Below, piece by piece: positions 1-9,321 of a stretch of DNA of 64,000 nucleotides. A program made the position numbers and the translations under genes. Location of the stretch: the NCBI RefSeq assembly GCF_016406125.1, contig NZ_CP066339.1, forward strand, positions 124,001 through 188,000. Reading direction: 5' to 3'. The notes below the pieces were generated by a model. It did not search any database. It was not told the DNA's origin and saw nothing but the letters and a program-made list of their open reading frames with translations. The DNA comes from Alicyclobacillus sp. SO9 (lineage in GTDB: Bacteria; Bacillota; Bacilli; Alicyclobacillales; Alicyclobacillaceae). The stretch's first letter is position 1, and each line of letters begins with the position of its first letter.

Positions 1-537
1 GAATTACCTTACAAGTTTGTCTCAAGGCAGGCAGGACAATCCAAAATGAGTGTCCACGAACAGTGGAACTACCTGCGTCATATTGTGAAGCTGGTGAAAG
101 GCAGCCCAGAAGACCGCAGGTTTTATATGTTTTGCTTAGTAGGATCAATGGGTGTCATTGTCAATCTTACGTCGATGGCTATCTTTTCCCATGCCTTTCA
201 GTTCGGCACCATTGCTGCATCTACAGTAGCTTCTTTGATTGCCATGGCCCACAACTTTCTATGGAATGACAGAGTGACTTGGCGAGGTCATGCAAATCCA
301 ATTCTATGGAGGCGTGTGTTGCAGTTTCCTTTGTTTGTGTTGATTTCAGCCGTCGGCGTGGCTGTCACAGCCCTGTTTGCCAGGCTTGCAGTGGAAATTG
401 GGTGGAATGAACTGGTCGGACAACTCATGGGAATTGTCGTGGCAACAGGATGGGGATTTTTGGCGAATAATAAATGGACTTGGAAACAGGAACAGAAAAA
501 AGTTGCCAAGGTTACGGTGACCCAAGAATACCTCTAG
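1..537 (+). CDS. C-terminal part of GT2 (DPM1-type) glycosyltransferase fused to a GtrA membrane domain; 5' end outside window
   Basis: The reading frame is open to base 1, and the residues before the first ATG (46) read ELPYKFVSRQAGQSK. This is the conserved end of polyprenyl-phosphate sugar synthases of the DPM1 type (E-x-P-x-x-F-x-x-R-x-x-G-x-SK), so ATG46 is internal and the catalytic GT2 domain lies left of the window. The visible part then has a short linker and a GtrA-like domain of about 120 residues with four hydrophobic segments and the typical end FLANNKWTWK. Known GT2-GtrA fusions load a sugar onto undecaprenyl or polyprenyl phosphate, and the GtrA part is thought to help flip the product. 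The sugar cannot be told from this part. A small unknown gene follows 26 nt downstream. Confidence 0.8.
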   Translation, partial: ELPYKFVSRQAGQSKMSVHEQWNYLRHIVKLVKGSPEDRRFYMFCLVGSMGVIVNLTSMAIFSHAFQFGTIAASTVASLIAMAHNFLWNDRVTWRGHANPILWRRVLQFPLFVLISAVGVAVTALFARLAVEIGWNELVGQLMGIVVATGWGFLANNKWTWKQEQKKVAKVTVTQEYL

Positions 538-563
538 TTTGGGATGAAGGCGGAGGCAGTCAC

Positions 564-881
564 ATGAGTACAAGTGATGTAGAAAATGTTTTTTCAGAGG
601 TCTTGACTCTGTGGGACGCAATGAAAACCAGCAGTCCAGATGAAGCTGCCGCAGATGCAGATAAATTTCAAATGAAGTTCTACGAAATGATTGAAAAACT
701 GCGAGATTGGGTTAAAACTCTGCCCCATCCGCCGTCTGATTTGGAGGCGGCACAGGACAATGCTTTGATTGCTTGGCTCGTCGAACAAATGCCAGATCCT
801 TTGCAGATTCCCTTCGAAACGGAGTTGGAACTCATTTTGGAGGGAACTGAACGAGTGAACGATACGTCAGAGCAGTCTTAA
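564..881 (+). CDS. Small acidic protein of unknown function
   Basis: A 105-residue protein starting MSTSDVENVF. The ATG at 564 is chosen because a purine-rich GGCGGAGG site lies 6 nt upstream. A longer version starting at 474 would overlap the preceding gene and lacks a ribosome site. The product is soluble, acidic and probably helical, with no signal peptide or membrane segment, and I recognise no domain. It is 26 nt behind the GT2-GtrA gene and may be co-transcribed with it. Its 3' end faces the histidine kinase gene on the other strand, with about 80 nt between and no clear terminator. Confidence 0.55.
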   Translation: MSTSDVENVFSEVLTLWDAMKTSSPDEAAADADKFQMKFYEMIEKLRDWVKTLPHPPSDLEAAQDNALIAWLVEQMPDPLQIPFETELELILEGTERVNDTSEQS

Positions 882-960
882 TGGCCCGCTGTGGTTTGGT
901 CATACTTTTGGCGATTCAATTGAATGGCAAACGTGGGCGATGTCCTTTGTGTTTGTTAAT

Positions 961-2841
961 CTAGGCGTACTGTGCTCCATTTTTTTCTTTTTCTGCGGCT
1001 TTCGGCAAGCACACGTCAATTGTTGTGCCTTCGCCTTGTTGACTTTGAATTGTCATCGTGCCGTGGTGCTGTTCAACGATTCTGTAGCAAATCATAAGTC
1101 CCAGGCCATTGCCGTCTTCCTTTGTGGTGTAGAACGGCTCTCCGAGTTTCACAAGTTTATTCTCCGGTATACCGCACCCATCATCGGTTATTCGTACCGC
1201 AACTAAATTCTCTTGCTTTTCGTAGAGGAATACTTTTATCAGTCCACCGTCGCTCACATCAATGGCTTCAATTGAGTTTTTCAACAGGTTTACAAACACC
1301 TGTTTTAGTTGGTCTGGAGCACAATTTACCATTGAATCGGACTCGAGGTGGAGCACAATGTCTGCGTCTTTCATGATGGCCTGAGTGTTTAAGAGTTCAG
1401 CTACGTCAGCCAGGAGGGTCCGAAGGCTCACAGGTTTCAGTTCGGCCCGAGGAGGTTTGGCCAGCAGCATAAATTCACTGATGATGTTTTTCATTCGCTC
1501 GGTCTCACCTGCAATGGTATCGATGTAGCGTTCATCATATGCCTGTTGTGACTTGAGCAGTTGTATGAAGCCTTGTACCACTGTCAGCGGATTGCGAATC
1601 TCATGTGCAACGCCTGCAGCAAATTCACCGACTGTATTCAGTTTATCTGCCTTATGGACAAAGGCCTGCATCCGTTTCATTTCTGTAATATCTTCTGCAA
1701 TCCCGTAGATTTCAACAATCGACCCGTCTATTTGAATAGGGAGCATTGTGACATTAAATGTGCAGGGTTCGTTTGTAGACGAACAGACAGCCAGTTCAAT
1801 GTTTTTTTGTGCCGAACCGGATAAGGTGGCCTGAAAAGTGCGCAAGGCGGTCTTTTTGCTGAAGCGATTAAGGGTGGATAAGTAACGCAATCCTAGTAGC
1901 TCAAGGCGGTTATACCCCAGCTTTCGCGATGCTGCCTGACTTATTTCTAGGAGTCTGCCTTCAGAATTTAACCGAAACAGGATTTTTGGGCTGTTGTCGA
2001 AAAGTGATATACGTTCAGACTGCATTTGTTCGATATGCTTCTTGAGAGACTTTCTCATTGTATCTACGCCTGCAATCAGCGAAGAGATTTCGTCATCTCC
2101 GGATATAGGTGGAACGGGAACATCGAATTTCTCTTCGGAGTACGCACGGACGGATTGGGTCAATTCAGTAACGGGCTGAACAATAGACTGCACTTTACGC
2201 AGGCTCAATACAAAGATGAAGACGCTGACAAGTATGGACATGACCTCTACGATGCCCCACCACAAGTGAGTTAAAAGCATGAACTGTGATTCCTGGTGAC
2301 TCTCATTCACGCCGATGTTCTGGAGGGCTTGGGTTGCGGCTAATGTAAATTTCGAAAATTGCTGTTGTCCCTGTTCTAAGGCTGTTTGCTTGACGCTATG
2401 GGTTGTCTGCATTGTCTGCACTTGAGGCAATCCATAGTTTTCTCTCCACACTCTTCCATCTTGCAGCATACGCTGTATTTCGGGTTTAACTTTTTGGGGT
2501 GCAGCTGCAGAGTTGAGCATGAGGTCAATACTGGAAGACGTTTGATTAAATGATTTCGTACCTTTGGTAAACGATGTGAGAAGCGAAGTATTTCCGGTTA
2601 AATCGTACCCTCTTTGACCAGACTCTTCCTCGGTCAGCGCCAGTTCTGCCAGAAATATCTGGTGCTGAAGGTTTTTCAGTGTTTGTACTTTGGCATGCAT
2701 TCGCGCGGCGGCCATGTGAATGGCAATGTGTGAAGCAATCAGTAATAAAATAAGAGGAAGAAACATTGTGACCATGGTTGTTACGAGCCGGCTTACCAGT
2801 TTGTCCTTGGCAAAAATCTGTTTGGCTTTTATTCCTACCAC
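961..2841 (-). CDS. Membrane sensor histidine kinase, CHASE3-HAMP-PAS-HisKA-HATPase
   Basis: A 626-residue membrane kinase. A first membrane helix at about residues 20-42 is followed by an extracytoplasmic helical region of about 140 residues whose EESGQRGYDLTGN motif is typical of CHASE3. A second membrane helix at about 190-212 leads to HAMP, a PAS domain at about 275-390, then HisKA with phospho-acceptor His413 in AHEIRNPLT. The ATPase domain shows the N box (NLLKNSIEA), G1 (DDGCGIP) and G2 (GNGLGL). The HEIRNPLT-QGF H-box region resembles Bacillus sporulation/phosphorelay kinases (KinA-E group), so input to sporulation or biofilm control is plausible but not proven. No response regulator gene is adjacent, as is usual for orphan phosphorelay kinases. 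Confidence 0.88.
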   Translation of the reverse strand: MVGIKAKQIFAKDKLVSRLVTTMVTMFLPLILLLIASHIAIHMAAARMHAKVQTLKNLQHQIFLAELALTEEESGQRGYDLTGNTSLLTSFTKGTKSFNQTSSSIDLMLNSAAAPQKVKPEIQRMLQDGRVWRENYGLPQVQTMQTTHSVKQTALEQGQQQFSKFTLAATQALQNIGVNESHQESQFMLLTHLWWGIVEVMSILVSVFIFVLSLRKVQSIVQPVTELTQSVRAYSEEKFDVPVPPISGDDEISSLIAGVDTMRKSLKKHIEQMQSERISLFDNSPKILFRLNSEGRLLEISQAASRKLGYNRLELLGLRYLSTLNRFSKKTALRTFQATLSGSAQKNIELAVCSSTNEPCTFNVTMLPIQIDGSIVEIYGIAEDITEMKRMQAFVHKADKLNTVGEFAAGVAHEIRNPLTVVQGFIQLLKSQQAYDERYIDTIAGETERMKNIISEFMLLAKPPRAELKPVSLRTLLADVAELLNTQAIMKDADIVLHLESDSMVNCAPDQLKQVFVNLLKNSIEAIDVSDGGLIKVFLYEKQENLVAVRITDDGCGIPENKLVKLGEPFYTTKEDGNGLGLMICYRIVEQHHGTMTIQSQQGEGTTIDVCLPKAAEKEKNGAQYA

Positions 2842-3112
2842 TTAGATTCCCCGTTCCCTCTACAACCTGTTGTTAGGAGTACCCATTAGATGAATCTACG
2901 CCCTTAATCTATTACCATACTTTGTGGGTGAATATTCCACACATGTCTATTGAATTATTTTTTCTAGTAAAAACAGACTATTCCTTCAATCACAAAGTGT
3001 TTTACCAAATAATTTAAATGGAACAAAATTCCTGTACCGACACACAGCGCATTTGCCAATGCAATATCAGCATGCGATGATGAGTAGTGGTTTTTACTTC
3101 GGAGGGATTAAA

Positions 3113-4555
3113 ATGCGTCATTTACAACTAGAGCAGAAAGCCGCCTACAAATGGTGGATTCTCGGAAATGTTTCGATAGGAACGTTTATGGCAACTCTCG
3201 ACGGGAGCATTGCGAATGTCGGATTGCCGACGATATCCGAGTCACTGCACGTACCTTTGCATCTCGTGCAGTGGGTTGTCACCGCGTATTTGCTGACAAT
3301 TGCCGCCATGTTGCCCTTGGTTGGCAAATTGGCCGATATGTGGGGAAGAGGGCGTTTATACAACATTGGGTTTCTGGTCTTCGGTGCAGGATCTGCGTTT
3401 TGTGGATTATCAAATAACATTACCTTGTTGATTTTATCCAGGACTTTTCAGGCCCTTGGCGCTTCCTTGCTGATGGCCAACAGCCAGGCCTTGATAGTAA
3501 CTACATTTCCTGTCAAGCAACGGGGCAGAGCCTTCGGAATTATCGGGACTACCGTGTCACTGGGTGCTTTGACCGGTCCGGCAGTCGGCGGAGTCCTGAT
3601 TGGATTCTTTGGGTGGCCCTCGATATTTTGGGTAAATGTCCCCATTTCCGTATTTGGATTTATCTTGGGGCTCTTCATGCTGCCAAAGAGCAAACGCCAT
3701 CAAGACGGGCGTGCGTTTGACTATGCTGGTTCAATTCTGTTCATCGTGGGAATTGTAGCCCTTCTTTACACGGTATCAAATGGAGAAGTCTGGGGTTGGT
3801 CATCTTCTATTACTCTAGTCGGTCTCATGTTGGCTGTTTTTTTGCTGGCTGGCTTTGGCTTCCGGGAACGGTTTGCATCGAGTCCAATGATTGACTTTGC
3901 ATTGTATAAAAGCCGTACGTTTTCTGCTGGGAGTCTTGCTGCCATGCTGTCCTTCATTTCCTTGTTTTGTACGAACACCATGATGCCGTTTTACATGGAA
4001 GATGTCCTCCACTTCAGTCCGCAGGTTACAGGCTGGGGAATGATGGCGTATCCTGTGTCAATGGCAGTGGTTGCACCTTTTTCTGGCTGGTTGTCGGATA
4101 AAATTGGGCCTTATGTCCTTACGACGGGCGGGCTTCTGCTCAACGCCGCTGGGTTTGTCCTGCTGAACCTGTTGTCGACACATGTGTCCGTATGGAGCGT
4201 ATGGATTCATATGGCTGTATTCGGAATTGGGCAAGGCATGTTTCAATCTCCGAACAACTCCAGCATTATGGGGACGGCTCCGAAGTCGAAGGTGGGGTCT
4301 GTCGGTGGATTAAATGCACTTGTGCGCAATATTGGTATGATTTTCGGCATCGCGTTGTCAGTGTCGCTGTTCTCGTTTCGACTGCATCTCTTGACAGGAG
4401 GAAGCTATACAGGGGTTCCCACCCATGTTTCGACAACTGCCTTTATGACAGCACTGCACACGGTTTTCTGGGCAGCAGCGGTTGCCTGTATTGTAGGAGC
4501 TGTTGCTTCTTCACTTCGTGAACGGCGTACATCCCCGTCGGCTGCGTCAGCATAA
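3113..4555 (+). CDS. MFS drug exporter, DHA2 (EmrB/QacA, 14-TM) family
   Basis: A 480-residue multispanning membrane protein. Start ATG3113 is preferred over an upstream in-frame ATG (3053) because GGAGGG sits 7 nt before it. The N-terminus has the DHA2 signature LDGSIANVGLPTI in TM1 (motif D1), then a conserved W-V-T-A-Y-L-L stretch and the motif A loop GKLADMWGRGR. Fourteen hydrophobic segments can be counted, the last followed by a short charged tail. The family expels drugs, dyes or metabolites by proton antiport; the substrate cannot be predicted. The gene stands alone, divergent from the histidine kinase, with no adjacent TetR or MarR regulator. No stem-loop is visible downstream, only an A/T-rich stretch. 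Confidence 0.88.
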   Translation: MRHLQLEQKAAYKWWILGNVSIGTFMATLDGSIANVGLPTISESLHVPLHLVQWVVTAYLLTIAAMLPLVGKLADMWGRGRLYNIGFLVFGAGSAFCGLSNNITLLILSRTFQALGASLLMANSQALIVTTFPVKQRGRAFGIIGTTVSLGALTGPAVGGVLIGFFGWPSIFWVNVPISVFGFILGLFMLPKSKRHQDGRAFDYAGSILFIVGIVALLYTVSNGEVWGWSSSITLVGLMLAVFLLAGFGFRERFASSPMIDFALYKSRTFSAGSLAAMLSFISLFCTNTMMPFYMEDVLHFSPQVTGWGMMAYPVSMAVVAPFSGWLSDKIGPYVLTTGGLLLNAAGFVLLNLLSTHVSVWSVWIHMAVFGIGQGMFQSPNNSSIMGTAPKSKVGSVGGLNALVRNIGMIFGIALSVSLFSFRLHLLTGGSYTGVPTHVSTTAFMTALHTVFWAAAVACIVGAVASSLRERRTSPSAASA

Positions 4556-4679
4556 GTTACAAAAGGGATTTTTATCTATTAATTGTTCTATTATTTTTCA
4601 AAATGACTCTCCCATATTTCATAGTCTAGTGATACACTAAGATTGTCGAAATATGCTGATAGAAAGGAGAGTCGGGCGT

Positions 4680-5948
4680 TTGAAGTGGAGAAGACGCATG
4701 TTTTTGTCCTCCAGCACAGTTGCCTTGCTGCTCGGTTCTCTCATAACTACCTCCTATGCAACCAGTCTTTCACAGAATCAGAAAAAGTTAAAGGAGAAGC
4801 AGCAACAGGCTAAAGTGTTGCAAAATAAGACGGACTCCACTGCCAGCCAGATTCAACAGAAGAAGCAACAGACTCAGCAACTTCAGAATTCACTTCAACA
4901 GACACAGTCTTCCCTGGCTCAGACGAAACACCAGATTGCGGCGACGGAATTCCAAGTGAATCAGCTGCAGGGCGAGGTTCAGAAACTTGACAATCAAATT
5001 CAGTCTACCCAGAAAGAATTGACCAAAGACACAGGAAACTTTCGCAGTATGATTCGTGCTAGTTACGAAGATGGAAATGTGCCCTATTTGGCGGTTCTGT
5101 TCAAGTCTACGAACTTCACTGATTTTCTAAATCGGCTGAGCTTGATTTCGATTGTGGGCAAAAGTGAGCACACTTTGGCAGTGAAGGTGTTGGGGCTCGA
5201 AAAACAGCTCAAAAAGCAGCGTAAGGGTCAACAGACTCAGGTTGAGCAAATGATTATGAAAAAACAGCAGTTGACGCAGTTGCAGCAGCAAGAAGTGTCA
5301 TTAGCTGCACAGAAACAACAGTCTATCGTTTCAGTCAGCGCAAGTGTCAACGCACTGCAGCAGCAAGAGCAGAAGTACAGCCAGCTCATGCACATGACAC
5401 AGTCTCAAATTTCCACCATGAAGAAGGCCATTGCTCAGCAGGAAGCCGCATTGCGGTCGAAACAAGGTGAAGTTACAGAAACAGCGTTACGGTATCAGAA
5501 TATACCGCCGCAGAAATTATATAATTATGTTCATTCTAGGGGATCGGTGTTTACACTGCAGGATATTCAGACCATCTGTAATTCTGCCAAGGAATTTAAC
5601 GTAAATCCAGCGTTGCTGGTTGCCATTACAGGGCAGGAAGAAGCGTTTGTACCAGCCCGTTGGGGTTCCATCACAAGGACGATTGCTAAGAATCCGTTTA
5701 ACGTTTACTACAGTTGGCAATACACGGCCCGTGCCTATCCGAGTTGGGGGCTGACCAAGACGTCGCAAATCGCGGCCAGAACGGTTGAATACAAGTTGTC
5801 TTCGGTACCGCCAAAAGGTGAGAATCCGATTATCTGGCTGAACGATTTAAAGAATCCGCGAAACAGTGTGGGCCCTTATGCCACCGATAGACACTGGGCA
5901 TACGGTGTGAAGTTCTTTTATAACGACATCATGAATTACGTTGGGTAG
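4680..5948 (+). CDS. Secreted coiled-coil protein with C-terminal lysozyme-like domain
   Basis: About 422 residues. I prefer TTG4680 because AAAGGAGAG lies 8 nt upstream; the ATG at 4653 would overlap this site. The N-terminus (K-W-R-R-R then a hydrophobic stretch, SYATS) is a Sec signal peptide. Residues about 30-250 form a long Gln/Lys-rich coiled coil resembling the N-terminal domain of PcsB/CwlO-type hydrolases that are controlled by FtsEX. The C-terminal ~130 residues (LLVAITGQEEAF, then NPFNVYYSW and SWGLTKT) look like a lysozyme/glucosaminidase fold in which Glu in GQEEA could be catalytic, instead of the NlpC/P60 or CHAP domain usual in this group. Probably a wall hydrolase or its activator. 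A rho-independent terminator follows at 6001. Confidence 0.7.
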   Translation: MKWRRRMFLSSSTVALLLGSLITTSYATSLSQNQKKLKEKQQQAKVLQNKTDSTASQIQQKKQQTQQLQNSLQQTQSSLAQTKHQIAATEFQVNQLQGEVQKLDNQIQSTQKELTKDTGNFRSMIRASYEDGNVPYLAVLFKSTNFTDFLNRLSLISIVGKSEHTLAVKVLGLEKQLKKQRKGQQTQVEQMIMKKQQLTQLQQQEVSLAAQKQQSIVSVSASVNALQQQEQKYSQLMHMTQSQISTMKKAIAQQEAALRSKQGEVTETALRYQNIPPQKLYNYVHSRGSVFTLQDIQTICNSAKEFNVNPALLVAITGQEEAFVPARWGSITRTIAKNPFNVYYSWQYTARAYPSWGLTKTSQIAARTVEYKLSSVPPKGENPIIWLNDLKNPRNSVGPYATDRHWAYGVKFFYNDIMNYVG

Positions 5949-6000
5949 ATGAGATAGCTGCGAGCCTTTTCTCATCTGCACGGCGGACGAGCAGTGACTG

Positions 6001-6028
6001 AAAAGCCGTTGACGACGACGGCTTTTTT
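6001..6028 (+). terminator. Rho-independent terminator after the coiled-coil protein gene
   Basis: A 9-bp perfect stem (AAAAGCCGT / ACGGCTTTT) with an 8-nt loop is followed by further T residues. It lies 53 nt behind the stop codon. Confidence 0.85.
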
Positions 6029-6144
6029 CTCTTCATTAAGGTACTATTTCCAGTATAATTCTGGGGTCCAATCGTGTAGAATAACAGTAGTCACTTCAGC
6101 AGCCACTCATCAATCTGTTCACATGAGTACGGGAGGAACGGCCA

Positions 6145-7407
6145 ATGGCCAAAAAGCTGTGGGGAACTGCCATTGCCTTGGTAGCTGCCTTTGACGTGTT
6201 GCTCTTCCATCACTCTCAGAATGCACTCCAGACCATGTTCCACGGAATCACGGAAAAAATAGAAAATGTAACTTCGCCGCAGCCAGGTCAGCAGCTCGCA
6301 GCGGAAGGCAGGTCATCTGCTTCTGGCTCACTCTTTCCGTCTAAGAGTCATCATGCTAACACTGTTCATGATTCCTCTGTGCCCGCAAAAAAGGTACCGG
6401 AAAAGCCTGCATCTACTGTACAGCACCCTTCGGGGAAGAATGTGTCAAGCTCTTCACAGGCAGCAACCATATCTGTCCCTCCAGCCGGAGTGGCACCCGG
6501 CGTCGTGTCAACGGGGGCGAAGCGCGAAAAGTGGTACAATCACGAACATTCAACGATTCAACTGCAGTCTCTTCGCTACGGCGGTTCGAATCATTTTCCT
6601 ATAAAAGGAACATACGGGCATTTTAATGGCGATCTCGTTGTACTGGTAGGCGTCTTCAATTCAGCGAAAACTGACGTGACACAGTGGTGGACGTATTCGG
6701 TTCCAGTTGCCAACGGAACCATTGATTCAACCATCACCTTGCCGTACCACGGTGAGCTCGAAGTCAACGTTGCACCGGAAAAGGTGAATAAGGACGACGA
6801 GTTCACAACATCAAGCCATTTTACCTTTACAAACATTTATAACCCTTACCCTTCTTTGTCATCTCTTCAAATGGGTGAATTGCAAAGCTGGCTGATAAAC
6901 TACAACGAAAACCCGGGAATCCATGCGCTTGCGTCGAAAATTGTTGGACCGGTTCAAAATGCAGATGCAGGGCTCTCTTCTTCGCAACTCACGTTAGACG
7001 AAATCCGTGCGGTCAGTAACTGGGTGTCGGAACACATCAGCTACAACTGGCCTGCCTATAACAACAATCAGGTCCCCTGGCAGCAGGCGACAAAGACCTT
7101 CCAAGTGCGGAAAGGCGTGTGTAATGACGAGTCTGCCTTGTCGGCGGCTTTGTTGCGGTCAATCGGGATTCCGAGCCGTGTTATCAGCGGAACGGGATCG
7201 ACCAAAGGTGTTAACGGACCGCACCAGTGGAATGAGTCTTGGGACGGAACAAAGTGGATTCTGTTTGACCCCACGTGGGATCAGGTGTACTACGACAGTC
7301 AGACCCATAAAGTGGGACTCCCTGCCAAAACAAACTACAGCTACTTCAACTTGCCTCCAAAACAGTTTAACAAGACCCATCTAAATGGAAAACTTGCGTC
7401 ATGGTAA
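6145..7407 (+). CDS. Membrane-anchored transglutaminase-like protein
   Basis: 420 residues; ATG6145 has GGGAGGA 7 nt upstream, and a TATAAT -10-like box lies at 6054-6059. A single N-terminal hydrophobic segment (signal anchor or signal peptide) is followed by a Ser/Thr/Pro/Lys-rich linker to about residue 130, a beta-rich middle part, and a C-terminal transglutaminase-like core. The catalytic triad of the superfamily is visible: Cys326 in KGVCND, His360 in GPHQWNE and Asp375 in LFDPTW. Bacterial members are usually extracytoplasmic proteases or cross-linking enzymes rather than true protein-glutamine gamma-transferases. The substrate is unknown. The gene is monocistronic; fhs follows after 156 nt that contain a cre site and a palindrome. 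Confidence 0.82.
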   Translation: MAKKLWGTAIALVAAFDVLLFHHSQNALQTMFHGITEKIENVTSPQPGQQLAAEGRSSASGSLFPSKSHHANTVHDSSVPAKKVPEKPASTVQHPSGKNVSSSSQAATISVPPAGVAPGVVSTGAKREKWYNHEHSTIQLQSLRYGGSNHFPIKGTYGHFNGDLVVLVGVFNSAKTDVTQWWTYSVPVANGTIDSTITLPYHGELEVNVAPEKVNKDDEFTTSSHFTFTNIYNPYPSLSSLQMGELQSWLINYNENPGIHALASKIVGPVQNADAGLSSSQLTLDEIRAVSNWVSEHISYNWPAYNNNQVPWQQATKTFQVRKGVCNDESALSAALLRSIGIPSRVISGTGSTKGVNGPHQWNESWDGTKWILFDPTWDQVYYDSQTHKVGLPAKTNYSYFNLPPKQFNKTHLNGKLASW

Positions 7408-7433
7408 CGAAGGCTGCTATGGCCTGGTTGGTA

Positions 7434-7447
7434 TGAAAACGTTATCA
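7434..7447 (+). promoter_or_regulatory. Perfect cre (CcpA-binding) site upstream of fhs
   Basis: TGAAAACGTTATCA matches the Bacillus cre consensus TGWAANCGNTNWCA at all 14 positions and is nearly palindromic. It lies 117 nt before the fhs start codon, so it could repress or activate fhs according to carbon status. Confidence 0.6.
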
Positions 7448-7495
7448 ATGTTTCACAAATTAAGGGGAGAAATCTCGCCACCTCACTGTTAGAAT

Positions 7496-7520
7496 GAACA
7501 TGGTATAGAGAACCATGTTC
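7496..7520. promoter_or_regulatory. Inverted repeat in the fhs leader
   Basis: Perfect 9-bp arms GAACATGGT and ACCATGTTC with a 7-nt spacer, 44 nt before the fhs start. No T-run follows, so it is more likely an operator or leader hairpin than a terminator. I do not recognise the regulator. Confidence 0.45.
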
Positions 7521-7563
7521 CGTTCGATTTTCAATTTGTTGACTTAAAGAGGGTGGCGACGTA

Positions 7564-9234
7564 ATGAAAAGCGACATCGAAATTGCGCAAGAAGCAAGTC
7601 TTTTAGTCAATCGGGAAATTGCAGGCCAACTGGGGCTGACAGAAGCAGAGTGGATTCCCTACGGTCACTATAAGGCAAAGGTCGACTTAAGTGTCCTGGA
7701 GAAAAATCAGGACACACCTGATGGAAAGCTGATTTTGGTTACAGCAATGAGCCCTACTCCGGCAGGTGAAGGAAAGTCAACTGTTACCGTAGGATTATCG
7801 CAGGCGCTGAACAAGCTGGGTAAGAAGGCAATTGCTGCACTCCGGGAACCTTCGCTTGGTCCAAACTTCGGTATGAAGGGCGGAGCCGCAGGAGGCGGAT
7901 ATTCACAGGTTGTCCCGATGGAGGAAATCAACCTACACTTTACGGGAGACCTTCATGCCATCACCACCGCACACAACTTGCTTGCAGCCATGATTGACAA
8001 CCATATTCACCAAGGCAATGAATTGAAGATTGACGCTGATAGAGTTGTTTGGAAACGAGTCCTGGATATCAACGACCGCTCGCTGCGAGAAATTGTGACG
8101 GGCCTTGGCGGCAAAAAAAATGGAGCTCTCCGCGAAGCGGGTTTCGATATTACCGTAGCTTCAGAAATCATGGCGATTCTGTGTTTGACGGAGAGTCTGA
8201 CGGAACTCAAAGAGGCCCTGGCCGCAATCCTGGTTGGGTATACGTACGATAATCAGCCTGTATATGTAAGGGACATTGGTGTGGAAGGAGCTATGACGGC
8301 GTTACTCAAAGAAGCGATGAACCCGAATTTGGTTCAGACTTTGGAGAATACGCCTGCGTTGATACACGGAGGCCCCTTTGCCAACATTGCACATGGCTGC
8401 AACAGCTTGGTGGCAACCAAAACTGGCCTTAAACTGGGCGAGTACGTCGTTACGGAGGCGGGCTTTGGTTCGGATTTAGGTGCCGAGAAGTTCTTTGATA
8501 TCAAATGCCGCAAAGGCGACCTTCAGCCTGACGCTGCTGTGATTGTTGCGACGGTACGGGCGCTCAAGTACCATGGCGGTGTTCCCAAATCCGAGTTAAA
8601 CCACGAGAATCTGGAGGCTTTGCAAAGAGGCTTCGACAATTTACTGCATCATGCTCGAAACGTCGAACAATATCATGTTCCCTTTGTTGTCGCCATTAAC
8701 AAGTTTACACTAGACACCGATGCAGAGCTGGAGTTTCTCCAACAGTTGTGTGAGCAACACGGTCTAAAATCCGCTGTAGCAGACGTGTGGGCAAAAGGTG
8801 GAGAAGGCGGATTGGACTTGGCAAGGTCCGTGTTGGATGCCATTGCAAGTCCCCATGAACCTTTTCAAACACTGTATGACACCCAAGGTTCGATTCGGGA
8901 CAAAATCGAGGCTGTTTGTAAACGGGTCTACGGTGCCAAGGACATTCAATTTACAAAGGAAGCTGCCAAACAACTGCAGCAATACGAACAAAATGGTTGG
9001 GATAAGTTGCCTGTCTGCCTGGCCAAGACACAGTATTCCTTCTCGGACGACCCGAAGCAAGTCGGCGACGTAAAGGACTTCACCATGACTATCCGTGAGA
9101 TCCGTCCTTCACTAGGGGCTGGATTCTTGGTCTGCTTAACCGGCAACATCATGACCATGCCGGGGCTGCCCAAGACACCGACCGCCCTAAAAGTAGATAT
9201 TGACGACAGCGGTCAGATTACCGGATTGTTTTAG
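7564..9234 (+). CDS. fhs: Formate--tetrahydrofolate ligase
   Basis: 556 residues, the full family length. It catalyses the ATP-dependent joining of formate to tetrahydrofolate, giving 10-formyl-THF for purine and formyl-Met synthesis. The P-loop TPAGEGKST (residues 65-73, Lys71) and the conserved stretches [24 protein letters not shown] (split by the active site), FTGDLHAIT and [13 protein letters not shown] identify the enzyme securely. The C-terminal PGLPKTPTA segment is also typical. ATG7564 follows GAGGGTGG at a good distance. The gene is single, with a perfect cre and a palindrome in its leader and a terminator behind it. Confidence 0.97.
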   Translation: MKSDIEIAQEASLLVNREIAGQLGLTEAEWIPYGHYKAKVDLSVLEKNQDTPDGKLILVTAMSPTPAGEGKSTVTVGLSQALNKLGKKAIAALREPSLGPNFGMKGGAAGGGYSQVVPMEEINLHFTGDLHAITTAHNLLAAMIDNHIHQGNELKIDADRVVWKRVLDINDRSLREIVTGLGGKKNGALREAGFDITVASEIMAILCLTESLTELKEALAAILVGYTYDNQPVYVRDIGVEGAMTALLKEAMNPNLVQTLENTPALIHGGPFANIAHGCNSLVATKTGLKLGEYVVTEAGFGSDLGAEKFFDIKCRKGDLQPDAAVIVATVRALKYHGGVPKSELNHENLEALQRGFDNLLHHARNVEQYHVPFVVAINKFTLDTDAELEFLQQLCEQHGLKSAVADVWAKGGEGGLDLARSVLDAIASPHEPFQTLYDTQGSIRDKIEAVCKRVYGAKDIQFTKEAAKQLQQYEQNGWDKLPVCLAKTQYSFSDDPKQVGDVKDFTMTIREIRPSLGAGFLVCLTGNIMTMPGLPKTPTALKVDIDDSGQITGLF

Positions 9235-9246
9235 GTGTGAGCTGAG

Positions 9247-9297
9247 ACGGCTTCGACCTGCCAGAAGATGTAGACGGCAGTTCGGAGCCGTTTTTTT
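9247..9297 (+). terminator. Terminator after fhs
   Basis: A long imperfect hairpin: ACGGCTTCGA pairs with TTCGGAGCCGT, and an inner CTGCC/GGCAG stem extends it. Seven T residues follow (9291-9297). It also separates fhs from the SDR gene converging from the other strand. Confidence 0.8.
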
Positions 9298-9321
9298 GCG
9301 ACGCAGGGCTTATGGATTTTG

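Noticed and set aside
46-537. GtrA gene starting at ATG46
   Set aside because: The frame continues upstream to base 1 through a conserved glycosyltransferase ending, and the ribosome site before ATG46 is poor.
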